A stretch of 64,000 bases of DNA. Origin: Neoscytalidium dimidiatum. Taxonomy: Eukaryota > Ascomycota > Dothideomycetes > Botryosphaeriales > Botryosphaeriaceae. The stretch is taken from assembly GCA_037367355.1 (NCBI GenBank), contig CM074700.1:620001-684000 (forward strand), in the 5' to 3' direction. Every line of letters starts with the position of its first letter. Position 1 is the first letter of the stretch. The position numbers and the translations under genes were made by a program. Positions 21,201 through 32,993 of this stretch are shown in pieces. A model generated the notes under the pieces. The model saw only the letters and a program-made list of their open reading frames with translations, was not told the DNA's origin and did no database searches.

Positions 21201-24200
21201 AGGTTTCGGAAAGCCCTTGGATCAAGGAACATGTCATCACAGGCACCATTCTGTACCCGGCCGCCGGTATGCTGGTCATGGCAATAGAGGCGGCGTTGCA
21301 GATGGCTTCCGGGGATGTCCGTGGCATCAGCTTCCGGGATGTCAACTTCGATAAAGGTTTGATTGTTCCTGCTGGGGACCAACCTGTTGAAGTTTCTCTG
21401 AGTGTTCAGCCCCATAACCGGCTCTCCAACTGGTACTACTATACCGTATTCTCCATATCCACGGAAGGCTCGTGGGTAAAGCATTCATGGGGCAAATTTT
21501 CGATCCTGTATCGGGACCAGTCGGATGTTGCTGAGGAAGAACTCCTGCAAAGTGCTGCCTGGGCGCAGCACTACGAGCAGGAACTTACTGGAGACCAGTC
21601 CAGCGTGCGACGGCTCGATCCTGCCGCTTTTTACGACCAGCTCCAAAACATCGGTATTGAGTACGGTGCTTCTTTTAGGAACCTAACAAGCGTCAAGGTC
21701 CTCCTGGAGGAGCAGAAGGCCATGGTCACCTTTGCGATTCCCAACACGAGGACTATCATGCCGGACAACTACGAGTATCCTCATCTTGTCCACCCCGCCA
21801 TGTTAGATGCCATTTTTCACTCGATATATCCAGCCCTTAGCGGTGATTCTTCAATCATGGAAGCTGCTATACCGCAAAGGATTGCCGAGCTCTTCATTTC
21901 CGCTGACATGCCCGGCGTACCCGGGACAAAGTTGGCCGGTGTCTCACGTGTAAACTCCACGACTGCGCGCGGGGCGGTAGGAAGCATCTGTGTTTTCGAC
22001 AATGCCTCTTCTAGTCCTATGGTAATTGTCCAGGACATGACAATGACGAAGATCTCTTCTGCTGTTCAAGCACAACCGTCTGCGCTAGCGTCTACCGCCA
22101 GCTTGAGGCGCAATGGGCATTTGCTCTGGAAACATGACGTCGACCTCCTTGATAAAGCCCACACTGAGGATTTCATGGCAGCGGAAGCTCGTGTAGTGAC
22201 TGGCCTTGGACAGGCTGCCGCTGAGCTGGCCACGTGGCTTGACCTTGCCTGTCACAAGCGGGCCGACCTCAAGGTGCTCTTGCTCCAGGGCGCGGCTATC
22301 TGGGAGGATGGCCTCGGCCTGCTCTCTCGCTTCGCTCCCAGGGCTGGCGAGAGACGTGGTTTCAACTCATGTTCTCTTATCGTCAGAAACCAAAAATACG
22401 TTGCACAGGTTCAAGAAAGACTTGCAGAGGCAGGCGTCGAGGTGCACTGTGAGGCGGTTGACGTAACAGCAGCTGATGGATTGCAGCAAATCCAAAACTT
22501 CGGAAAGTACGACCTCGTGCTGGCGTCCACAGACTTCGATGTAGGTGGAACCGAGGCATTGTTGTCATTGTCGAGCCGGTTGCTGCTTGCCGGCGGCTGC
22601 CTAGCTCTTCTTGGTGCCTTCAACGACCTTCGACAAGTTCCATGCGAGGATCAGATCAAGGCCGCTGGTTTCGATCGTCTGGTGGCGGTCGTCGATCATC
22701 CAAGCTCACAGCTGGTTATCGCCATGTCCCCCGCCGATGCACCTTCCGGCGTTGATGTTTCCGAGCTATTCATACTCGAGCCTTCTTGTCCTTCGCCAAC
22801 GGTCAAAACCTTTGCAAGCGCTCTGTCTGGGCGCCTCACTGGCCTGGGCATCCGTGTGAAAACTTGCGGCATCGCTGAAGTGGACCAGCTAGGCGGCAAA
22901 GCCATCATATCCCTTCTTGAAATAGAAGAGCCTTTTGTCGCATCGTGGAATGACCGCGAATTCGAGTTGTTCCGCCAACTTGTATTCTCAGCCCGGTACG
23001 TTCTCTGGATCACGCGTGGTGGCCTACTGGATGCAGGTGCACGGTCGCTCGAATTCGCTCCCACGACAGGCTTGCTCCGTACGTTGCGTGTGGAGATGCC
23101 GCAAACCATCTTGCCGCATCTTGATGTGTCGCCATCGGTCGATCTCACGAACGATGAAGTAGTTTTACTGGTCCTGGCGGCGTTCAGGTCAACCACCAAA
23201 GGACAGGCGCACCGGAGGAACGAAATGGAGATCGCCGCGACCCCGAGCGGTCTACTTATACCCCGTGTACAAGCAGCGAACCCTCTCGACCGCGAGATCG
23301 AGCTGCACTCATCCAGCGTTAGACCCATTGAGGGGCCGCTATATGATGAGATAATGCGTAAAGCGGTGGTATCCAAGCCGGGCGATATGAACAGTCTGCA
23401 TTGGATAGACGACGACGATGCAGGGCAACCGCTACTCAATGACGAAGTAGAGTTTCGGACCACACACGTTGCTCTCAACCCGTTCGGCGTCGATCGCTCA
23501 CTGCAAGGGGAAGAGAGCGCCGCCGCTTTCGGGCACGGAGCAGTCGGCCTCGTCACCAGGCTCGGCTCTGGAGTATCGGGTCTCACGCTTGGCCAGAGAG
23601 TATTCACCATCTTCCCGGCTGCCTTTAAAACGCACATTTGCCTGCCGAAATCCCTCGTCTGCGCGCTCCCGGAGCATCTGACTTCTGCTGCGGCAGCGTC
23701 GGTGCCCCTGGTCTTTGCCACAGCTTGGCAGGCGTTGGTCGTTGCCGGAGGGTTCATGAAAGGCAACAGCGTCTTGCTAGATGTGGGCACTCCAAGCGTA
23801 GATCAAGCGATCGTTCAGATCGTCCAAGCTCTAAGAGGACAGTTGCTACTATCTGTCCGTTCCGATGCGCAGAAGGATATTTTCACTGATAAACTTAAAA
23901 TCCCAGAATGCGATGTCGTCATACCCTCGGTCAACTCTAACTTGGCCAGTCGTGCAACGGCAATTACCAGCGGGAAGGGCTTTGATGTCATAATCAGCTC
24001 CAGTCCCGAATCGGCGCTCAGGAGACTATCATCGCTGCTGCGGAATGGCGGCCGAATGGTTAACCTTAACCGAAACACCACGGCGGCATGCCTCGATACA
24101 GCTATGCTTAGGACCAATGCGAGCTTTACTTCCATCAACATAGATGCTCTGGCTCCGGGGGAAATGATTGGTCTCGTTAAGTCCGTCATTGAGCTGATCT

Positions 24201-25671
24201 CTAGCTGCAGTACCGAAATGAGCTGTCCGCATGAAATTTTCAGCGTCGCAGACCTCGGTGCGGCCTTCTCAGCTGTTCATTCCGCCAGTACCGTAAAGCT
24301 GCCTGTCATATGGTTCCACGATGATGCGGTTGTGAGGAAGATTCCACCGCGGCCCTCCGAACTCGTGCTCAGCCCAGATGCGACCTTCGTGTTGTCCGGC
24401 GGCCTTGGTGCCCTTGGTCTAGTAATCGCCAACGAGATGATCTCCCACGGCGCTCGCCATCTCGTGTTCTTGTCTCGCTCGGGTGCATCCCGTAGCAATC
24501 AGAAGGAGGCGCTGAAGAGTTTTGCAGAGCGCGGGTGCGCTGCGGACGTGATTCGTTGCGACGTCACAGACCCGGCTCAGGTAGAGCAAGCCACGAAGGC
24601 TTGTAAGGATAACGGTTGGAAAATCAAAGGGATCATCCAATGTGCTATGGTTCTTCAGGTATTGCGAACTTCTTGCAGGCAAAGCTTACAGCTAATGGCG
24701 TGCATAGGACTCTGTATTCGAGAACATGACGTACGACAAATGGCGAGCTACTATCGACCCGAAGGTCAGAGGCACTTGGAACCTCCATTCTTTCTTCCCT
24801 CCAGACGTAGACTTTTTCGTCATCCTGTCTTCGATGTCCGGTATCATGGGTAATGCCGGCCAGGCCAACTACAGCGCCGGTAACACGTACGAGGACGCAA
24901 TTGCGCACTACCGTCGCGCCCTCGGACTCGCAGCAACATCCTTGGACATCGGTCTTGTCACTGATGCAGATCACTTCGGCGAGGGTTCAACTTTCAATGT
25001 CACGTCGGATGAGTACCTTAGGAAATTCAGTCACTGGTCTTCGGCGCAAATTACGCTGCGCGAGCTGCTGATCGTGCTGCGAGCGGTTTTGCGGGGTGAC
25101 GGGGAGGCGTCGTCGTTCGCGCAGCTGCTCGTCGGCATTGGGGATGGCATCCAGAGACGTCACGATGGGACTGGCTGGCAAGAGGATCGCAAATTTGATC
25201 ACCGCGTCGACTTCTCCGCCACTGCCGGGGGTGCAGAGTCTGGCCAGCGCTCGACTATGGAAAAGATGCGGCGTGCCCAGGGCGTCACCGAGGCCGCATC
25301 GGTGGTCGAGGACGCCATCAGGGCAAACATCGCAGACGCGACCGCCTCGGCTCCTGGCGACATAGATGCCGATAAGCCTTTGTCCACTTTCGGAAGTAAG
25401 TAAACCGCTACCCGGCTTTTGAATCTCCCTCATTCGCGCGCGGGCGGAAGCAGCTGACTGGATTCTCTTCTCTACAGTTGACTCGTTAAGTGCCATTCAG
25501 TACCGCAATTGGATTTCCTCGGAGCTCAAGGCCGACTTTTCGGTCTTCGAAATCTTGAGCGCGACCCCCATCAAGAAATTGGCGGAGTGGATCGTCAGCA
25601 AGAGCGAGCTCGTGTCTGGAGAAGTCGCGAAGCTTGCTGCAGCTGCGCTCATAGATGACACCTTGGAGTGA
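18223..25671 (+). CDS. Highly reducing type I polyketide synthase
   Basis: Five exons (18223-18393, 18452-18596, 18651-24658, 24708-25395, 25478-25671) give about 2401 residues. KS: catalytic Cys about 174 in DTACSSS, plus EAHGTG and [22 protein letters not shown] and GHSSGE (serine about 637). DH: His about 966 in [10 protein letters not shown] and Asp about 1158 in HPAMLDAIF. Residues about 1270-1420 occupy the C-methyltransferase position but lack the glycine-rich SAM motif. ER at about 1690-2000 is degenerate: the nucleotide loop reads [11 protein letters not shown] where GGVGQAAIQ is expected. KR: GGLGALG about 2020, Ser about 2151, Tyr about 2162 in NYSAGN. ACP: FGIDSL, serine about 2340. 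Exon joins such as [13 protein letters not shown] and [17 protein letters not shown] restore canonical sequence, so no frameshift is needed. The likely product is a malonate-derived chain reduced to the alkene level unless an enoyl reductase acts in trans. There is no release domain; a thioesterase gene lies 620 bases downstream. Confidence 0.93.
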
Positions 25672-26291
25672 ATGAGAATAATAGGTTGGTCAGGCACCTC
25701 TGACAGCGTCAGGATCACAGATAACGTAAGCAAATGGCATTTCGTGAGTGGGAGGAGGTGCCAAGATCAGAGCGCTGGGATATGAACAGTTAAACAATAG
25801 TCAAGTTGAAAAAAAAAAAAAAGCTATGGGTAAGTGAGAATAGATGGGAATTTAGGGTAGAAATTGTGTAGGACTTCAACATTGATCATCACGTGTAACT
25901 TATGCATCTGTCCACGCCGACCATGTAATGGCCTGATGCGCTTATAACGGGATCCGTGTTCCACTTATGAGGGGGCATAGGAGCATGGCAAATCTGCTCT
26001 TTTTAGAAAGTGTGACGAGGCCATGAGCATCCCGGAAAATGGCTACTGATCAATCATCTCGTGAAGTACTCGCTGGTCCCGCGCTCTTCCGCAGTCGATC
26101 TACATTACTACAGCCGTTACTAGAACTGTAGTCATAACAGTAACGCATCAATCATACACAACTAATCAAACGGTCTCACTCCGTTCAGGGCGATATATTG
26201 AATGTCCCGAAATCCAGCCTTCCCACGGTATCGAGATGTCGGGTTTGTACCTACCATCCGTCGCCCATCTCCATTCGTGTAGCCAGCCACG
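25672..26291. other. Spacer between PKS and thioesterase
   Basis: This is an A/T-rich spacer with an A-run at about 25810. It should hold the PKS terminator and the thioesterase promoter. I see no gene in it. Confidence 0.45.
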
Positions 26292-27674
26292 ATGGCCGCA
26301 GTAGCAGCCGAGAAGAATCCACTCCTGATACAGCCGGGCCCTCCGGACTCATCCGTAGTACCCGATAGCCGCCACCGCCACAACCACCACCGCGGTTCCA
26401 TCCCCCTGGTCCTCTTCCCCGGCGGAGGCGCGACCGTGTACAAGTTCTTCCTGCTCGACGACCTCGGCCGGCGCGTTCTAGCCTTCTGGGACCCCAACAT
26501 CGCTCCGGCATCGGCCGCGGAGAAGCCCGTCGCCGCCGCCGCCGGCGTCAACACGAGGAGGACGCTGCGCGATGTGGCACGGTATTTCGTGGATATCTTG
26601 AGGGCGGAGATGGAGCCCGGGCCGCTGTTGCTGGGCGGTACGTAAGTGTCGAGCGTTCTCCTGTTCGATCCAGAGGGGGCAGGCGAGGGAGCAAGTTTCT
26701 TTGCTGACGCGCGCGCGCTCGTCGACGCGGAGGGGGAGGAGCAGGCTGGTCCTGCGGCGGCAACATCGCGCTCGAAGCGGCGCACGTGTTGGCATCGTCG
26801 TCGTCGCCGTCGTCGTCGTCGTCATCATCATCATCATCATCATCATCAGCCGGCCGCGGCTTCGAGGTCGTCGGCCTGGTGCTCATCGACACCGGTTTTC
26901 CCAATCTCAGAGGGTGGGAGCAGCATACCTCGTCGGAAGAGGGGGGCGAGAGCATGGACGGTGCGGCGCCGTCGTCGCTGCTGCTGTTGCCGCCGGTCGA
27001 GGAGGCGTTGCCCCTTCCTCCCGAGCTCCCCCGCGAGAGCCAGCAGGCCATCCGCAATGCGATGCGCGTCGCTCACGAGATGCTGGTGCGCTGGCGTGCC
27101 CCGCGGTGGGACGGAGTGGTCGGTGAGGTACGTACGCTCGCGCCCAGCCCTCCTCCCCCCCCCCCCCCCCCCAAAAAAAAAAACCTTACCATCATACCCC
27201 TTCGTCCCCGCGCGGAGAAGCGCACCTGACTTTTCGCGAGCAGGACGAGGTGGGGCCCAGTCCTCCTCCGCCTGGGACTTCGAATGGAGCGCGACCGAAA
27301 GTGCGTCTGCCCAAGGCGGTGCTGTGCCGCGCCGCCGAGAACTGGGACGGTGGCGCCGTTGGCGGTGGTGGAGGCGGCGACGAGCGGACCGCGAAGCTCG
27401 GGTGGGAGGCCTATCCGTACGACTTCATCGAGGCGGTCGTCGACGTTGGCGGCAATCATTTCACTTTGTTTGATGAAGAGAATGTAGGAGAAGATACCCC
27501 CACCCCCGATACTCCCTGGCGGGTTGCTCGCGTTGTGGGGATGAGAGTGACTAACAGAACTTGCGTCAGATACAAGCGCTGTCGGACAAATTGCGCGAGA
27601 TCTGCGATGGGTTCGAGCGGCAGTTCTGCACTGACAGGCGGGTGAACGGGAGGGTATTGAAAGGCGGGATTTGA
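26292..27674 (+). CDS. Free-standing thioesterase (alpha/beta hydrolase)
   Basis: Four exons (26292-26637, 26745-27127, 27244-27483, 27570-27674) give 357 residues. The first splice makes the nucleophile elbow LLLGG/WSCGGNIALEAAHVL (GxSxG), as in thioesterases of NRPS and PKS systems. The early strand IPLVLFPGGGATVYKF is also typical, as is GLVLIDTGFP after the elbow. The charge-relay histidine is probably in DVGGNHFTLF, and the last exon gives the usual C-terminal helix (IQALSDKLREI). After the elbow there is a run of 13 serines encoded by a TCG/TCA repeat, and exon 3 contains a glycine run. The first intron has a GTACGTAAGT donor and a GCTGAC branch; the second contains a C-run then an A-run. 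The gene follows the PKS in the same direction and shares its GC-rich codon use, so I infer that it releases or edits the polyketide. It could also serve the NRPS, which has no thioesterase. Confidence 0.82.
26795..26848. repeat. TCG/TCA trinucleotide repeat coding for poly-serine
   Basis: Four TCG codons, one CCG, four TCG and nine TCA codons follow one another inside the thioesterase gene. They encode SSSSP and then 13 serines in a loop between the nucleophile elbow and the next strand. The pure TCA block is the part most likely to vary in length. Confidence 0.9.
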
Positions 27675-30600
27675 TCCGGTCAGGTCAGCGAGAGGGATTC
27701 TCTTTCGCAGAAAGCTGTTTCCTGGCTCGCGATATTTGATTGACAGAATCACCAATTAGTAGCATATCAATTCATAGCACTTCATTCATATATTAAATTG
27801 GAATGCTCTATTCTAGAAGAAGCGAACAGTTGCTGAGCCACTATTGTCTTTGGGGTTGAGTGGGAGGGAACCAAAATTCACTCCCGCTTCGTCGCAGGAG
27901 CATCTACAGCGAGAATCTCTATCATTATGTCAATAATATCTTAAATGAATGAAGGATGCGGTGTCAGAGCTTTCCTTGGATCTGGTGAAGTAGATGGATG
28001 GTACTTCTGATCAAGTGATAGCTTTTAGTAATATAAACCGGCACAGTAGTAGCTGGCATGGTGGTAATCCTACGAAAGTCAAAACAGGAGAGCCGAAGGC
28101 TACGTCAGCTCATTTGCATAAATACAATTCTTGGGCAACATCGAAGTATGGTTTTCCAGCTTTTATAACCCACACCCGTCGCAGTCCACCTCAACCAAAA
28201 TTGAGTCCTACTGCCGAAATGAGCATAGTTGTGTCACGCGATGCAAATGCAGCTCATCTCCAGTACTTTTGGATGGAATTTCCAGGGTTGATCTCCTGGG
28301 TTACATATCTAGGAGAAGAAATCGACTTGGACCTCTTGCCTGTGGTCATAGAGACATTGGACACCACTTGTCCTCCCGGAAAACCGTTTCGAGTTGGCAT
28401 AGTTGATTTTCCAATGCTACCAAAATCGATTATCAGATGTGGCTATGGCGGTAGGCTCACAAGTTTTTACTTGGATATTATAGAATAATATACTTATGTC
28501 CAGAGTAGGTGGGAAACGCAGAGGTTCTGGACCCACGACTAGAGAAACGTGAAGCAGAGAGATTGGCTGCTTTGATCTTCAACCACTACGACTTCCAGAC
28601 ATCTTGAGTCAGCAGATTCATAGATGCGATTTGAGCAGTTTTAACTAACTCCGTAGACGCCTAGCGCTACTAAGGAGCAACCCAGGATGGTCTTTCCAAC
28701 CAAGAAGGACCCGGAAATGCACGCGAGCTTACACTGAACTAGCACTTGTCCATCCCTCTTACACTCGGTTTTACAAAGTTGGAGATAATCTACCTCTTGG
28801 GGGGCTTGTTTCGAGTCACCTACGAGTTACAGATTCGTTCCAAATCAGTGCTATGGCTGCATACCACGTAATTTGAGCGCTACGACTTTGTATATCCTGA
28901 TCAGACGGTGTGATATAAAGCTTGTAGCATTCAGATTCTAAACGCTACCTACTCCCTTTCTGGTTTCCTCATAAATTGTTCTCCTTTATTTATTGTGTCC
29001 CTCGTACCTCCCGTATTTGCAATTGCCGCCATACTCGCCATCCCCAGGTCCGTACGATGGCTGTTGTTACTACGGTCACGCTCCAGAATTTAACGTCCAA
29101 CCAAGCATCCCGGTCCTCGGGTTACTCTACATAGAAAGTGGAGGCTCGTAAGTTCTAAACTTTAATGCTATGCCAAGTATTACGGTTTTTCGGTCTCCGG
29201 CATCATGCGATCCCGTCATCCTATTACCGGAGTTTCCGGCGACATTAGGCTCGGGCCGCTTGTGCGGAGAGATGAGGGTTTCGGTGGTTAAGGAGTAGGC
29301 AAGGATTCCCTAGTAAGTATACCCTGCGACTTATGGACTACGTCTGGAGGTTTGTGAATTGAGCACAAAGCGAATGAATAAGGGGTGCATTTGATATTTC
29401 ACTCAATCAACGTCCCATTCAATCAAGTCCATAGTTCTCGTGGGGCACTTGCAGAAGCACTCGCCCACACTACGTTTATCAAGCGTGTGTGTGAACAAGC
29501 TGTTTGCAGTGGAGTAAACTTTTACGTCCCATGGATAAGCATACTATCCAAAGGCAACGGTTTGAGCTGACCCAAGGTAAGTATATACTGACTCTGACAA
29601 CGTATACTCCACTTTTTTCTTTTTTTCAAACATCTTCACACGGATCTGGCAAGCGATCAAATCGCTGTCTTCAAAGGGATGTAGTGTTGCGAGAGTTACT
29701 CTCCACTTCAGACGACAGGGTCACGATTAATTAGGTGCATTCGGGACATTTTGCGAAGCTAACGTGATGTAGATGTGAGTGGATCCTAAAGTTTAGAGCA
29801 TGACTCTTGGGGGAACCTACACCGCTCAAGCTCCCAGCATCCCGGGAGGAGTGTCGTACATAGTACTATGGTATCAGGCGAGAGTGTTTCAGCATCTCGA
29901 CTGCGACAAGGGTGGAAAGCATCCCGTACAAGGCTAGACCAGCCAATAGAATGTCCTCGCATTGCTCTTCATAATGATTCGCTACAGAAACACACTAGGA
30001 ATACTTAAGCCCGCAACCACAGTACCACCAAGGGGATCATGAAAAACCTCTCCAGTAGAATTTCCGCTTCCAGTGGACCTTGCATCCCGCGGGATGCCGT
30101 TTCCAGCTGCAATACGGAAGCATCGGTGCTTCCGACTGTAGCTAAACAGCGCACGAGCGATATACTGAGTCAGATCCAAAATCAACCCGACAACGGCGGA
30201 AGGAACCGAATGTCTTAGACAAAAGAGCTACTGTATTGCTTCCGCACAGCTTGGAAAAAGATTTTTCAGCACAACTTAGTACGTTAGTCTCATTTTGAAA
30301 GCGTCGTACGATCGTAGGGGAAGTATGGGCAACCTTTCTCCGGCCCAGCATGTTGAGTCTGGTATGCAGATAGCCTACTGCTGTAGCAAACCTTCCCAGC
30401 CCCACTCGTACGACGTCCCCACCCATGGCCAGTGCTAACAGCTTCAATGGATTTGACGTTTTCCCGCTTTGGCAGCAACAATCCCTCGATGCAGCCCGTG
30501 GTGTTCTCGGCATTCCGTTGCGGATTGCATCCGAAATATGCGAAGAAAGGTTAAATAAAACGTGATATACGGTAGTTTCGGAGACAGGATTCGCATATCC

Positions 30601-31099
30601 GTCTTGCTCTACCCCGCATCCATTCTCCATATCAGTTTTATGCATATACTGTGGACTTGTGCGATAGATCATATGTATTTTCGATGAATCAAGGGACTAC
30701 GAATCGTATAGTCCCTGCGACTTTAGTAAAGGGAAAGCTATAGATGGTTAGCTTTGTCGGACTAAGTCACCAGGCTTTCGGGTGAAATTCTAAAAACGGG
30801 TAGTAAGGTTAAAGTCCGATACGGCGGTTGTTTCCAGGATCATTCTAACTAGGTGTAAGTAACTTATCGGAACCTCTCGTACTTGGCCGCAGACAACGCA
30901 GGTACGTACTCGTTGGGAGACATCATCAATCGGTTTGACTAAAAGTAAGGCGTGACCTGATAGTCTTTAGGTAAAAAATTTCACTAACATAGGATTGGCT
31001 CAACAAATGGACTGCCGTTGACATGTACCGGGTAAGCCTTATTAAAGATAGACGTAGCACGCACAGACAAAACACATCCTCATTATAGTCTTTGTTCCT
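27675..31099. other. Gene-poor gap inside the cluster
   Basis: This 3.4 kb stretch separates the PKS-thioesterase pair from the bZIP-to-amidotransferase group. Frames at 27994-28488 (plus, 164 residues from an ATG) and 30142-30672 (minus, 176 residues) are the longest, but neither shows a motif, a family resemblance or splice continuity. I see no terminal repeats and no transposase motif. Decayed coding sequence is possible but cannot be shown from this window. TTAGTAA at 30723-30729 lies 371 bases upstream of the bZIP start. Confidence 0.4.
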
Positions 31100-32732
31100 A
31101 TGGGCGCGGACAATAGAATGTCCCCTTTGGAAGCTTCTCGCCGAGTTGCACAACCTATGAGAAGCTCACGAGAAATATCCACCCAAGCGTCATCCCAAAC
31201 CCTTCTGCCTCAGGACGATTGGAAGAAAATGACTGACTTGGCGGAGAAGAAGAGGGCGCAAAATCGCATTGCTCAACGAAATTATCGTAAGTTCTCCATC
31301 GGGCCTCGTCAAGTCTCGCATATATTATGGGAAATGATAACTCACATGTTAGGCCGGAATGTCAAACGAAGGATTGAGGAGCTGGAACAACAGGTTGCGA
31401 CCCAAGCTGAATTACTAGCTCTTCCCAACGAGGCAACAAAACCATGGCCAGTGGTCACAAGTTCCTTTGAGACTAAGGCCGCTACAGCACAAGCCGTTCG
31501 CGATAATGGCCCAGCCCAAGACAGACAGAAGGTATGTATTGCTCCAGCGATAAGAAAATCACACATCATTGCAGCTGCCTAATGACTTTGTTCAGAGTTC
31601 AATTGCGCCTGTCTCCTTAGAAAGAGAGGATATAGATGTTTCTGAACGTTGCCATGTTACGCATTCTGCTGACCCCGCATTATGCGCATATCAAGTTCAA
31701 GGCATGACCGTTGCGCAGGATGGACATGTAGAGGGAAGCATGGAACTTCAACCTTTGGGTATGGACGATGGGCTCTGGGAGCTTTCTACATTTCCATCTC
31801 TCGAGACCACACAGGCTAATTGAACTATTAGCAGCCTCTCGGTCGAGAGGAAAAGAGGCCAAGCGCTCGAGATCCGGAGAGAACCATCAAGAATATGCTT
31901 ACGGCAAAGTACCGTCCGGCTCTCCATCAACCATGCATTTCGCCGATCTGGAAATGGGTGTGTTCGACAGCATGACTCTGCTTCACGCTTCTGATGGCTC
32001 GTACCCTTCTTCGATCGATCGCAACCAGCGTCAGGAAAGCACAATAAGCTGGTCCAACCCTGAAGATTCCGGGAGCCAGTCCCCCTCGACACCACATACC
32101 AGCATACGGCTAGAACCCTCTCCTGGGGCTTCGCTTGAAGAACGGCTCCGTTATCTCATGAAGTGTGCAAGGCAAGCAGATTTTGAAGACCTCGACTCGG
32201 TCATAATGGCGTACTACACAGCCAAGTTTGATGAAGGGTCCGTATGTTCGACCGCCCAGAGATTCAGTCGCAAGCGGACCCTTCCAAAGCTCCTCGAGAA
32301 GCTTCAGAGCGAGGCGAGGACTTGGGGGTTATGGGAGGCTCAGCCTTATCAGGATGAGATACTCAACTCTGCTGAAGGCTTGTATCTCGTGGAAATGCGG
32401 GAATTTTCTGCGCGACAGGGCGAGGGATTCCTCGCAGCTCTTTCCTCGAGTTCCCGCGGAGATTGGAATCACATGCACCGAAAACTGCAGGATGAAGTAT
32501 GTAAAATTTTTCATGCGATGTTTAAATGTTCGGTACGCTGACAGAGCAACAGGTTCCGAACCTATGGTCATTAGTCACGAAATTATGTCTCGAGGTAGTC
32601 CACGAGTCCGGCTCTCAGCACCAGCCGCGTGTAGTATTGATGGCTGTGTCAATGCTTCTTATGACTTCTAAATATCCAGCCGGCAAGATTGGCAGTATAC
32701 TTCAGCGGATGGCAACAGATACACCTAACTAA
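31100..32732 (+). CDS. bZIP transcription factor, likely cluster regulator
   Basis: Five exons (31100-31286, 31353-31531, 31596-31758, 31832-32496, 32553-32732) give 457 residues. The basic region is split by intron 1: KKRAQNRIAQRNYR joins to RNVKRRIEELEQQV, which places a short leucine zipper right after the basic part. The NRIAQRNYR core shares AQR with the Yap family but has Tyr in place of its usual Phe. The middle is serine/glutamine-rich and likely disordered. The C-terminal 170 residues (from about SLEERLRYLMKCARQADFEDLD) form a conserved helical region seen after the zipper in many fungal cluster bZIPs; its function is not established. The exon 4/5 join LQDE/VPNLWSLVTKL uses a CGCTGAC branch site. 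Its position inside the biosynthetic group suggests a nuclear activator of the locus. A second in-frame ATG six codons in is a possible start. Confidence 0.85.
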
Positions 32733-32993
32733 AATGCATTTGCTTCAGTCGATTTGCAGCACATACAGTTTCTAGAAAGTATTCCATACAAGGTTAGTAT
32801 TGACGGTTGTTTCTTTGTTTAGTTCATATAGTATTGTGTGGTAAATTTGACTATAATACGTTCCTGGGATCCGAAGTAGATTCTGGCACCTTATCTTCGC
32901 GAGCCGAAAATTGATAGGGCTTACAATAATAGTAGCCCCAAGCCCGGAACGCCTAGGAGCAATTTTAGTACATTATGAGTGAAGATGCATCAT

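Noticed and set aside
26478..27459. Antisense ORFs with Met, Thr, Asp or Gly runs opposite the thioesterase
   Set aside because: These are shadows of the TCG/TCA repeat and the C/A runs in the real gene; they have no independent motif.
26292..27674. LovG-type (FSH1 family) hydrolase
   Set aside because: The strand IPLVLFPGGG, the GWSCG elbow and the C-terminal HF motif fit NRPS/PKS type thioesterases rather than the FSH1 serine hydrolase group.
30142..30672. 176-codon minus-strand ORF in the gap
   Set aside because: It has no motif, no hydrophobic pattern of note and no splice continuity, and its length is within what chance gives.
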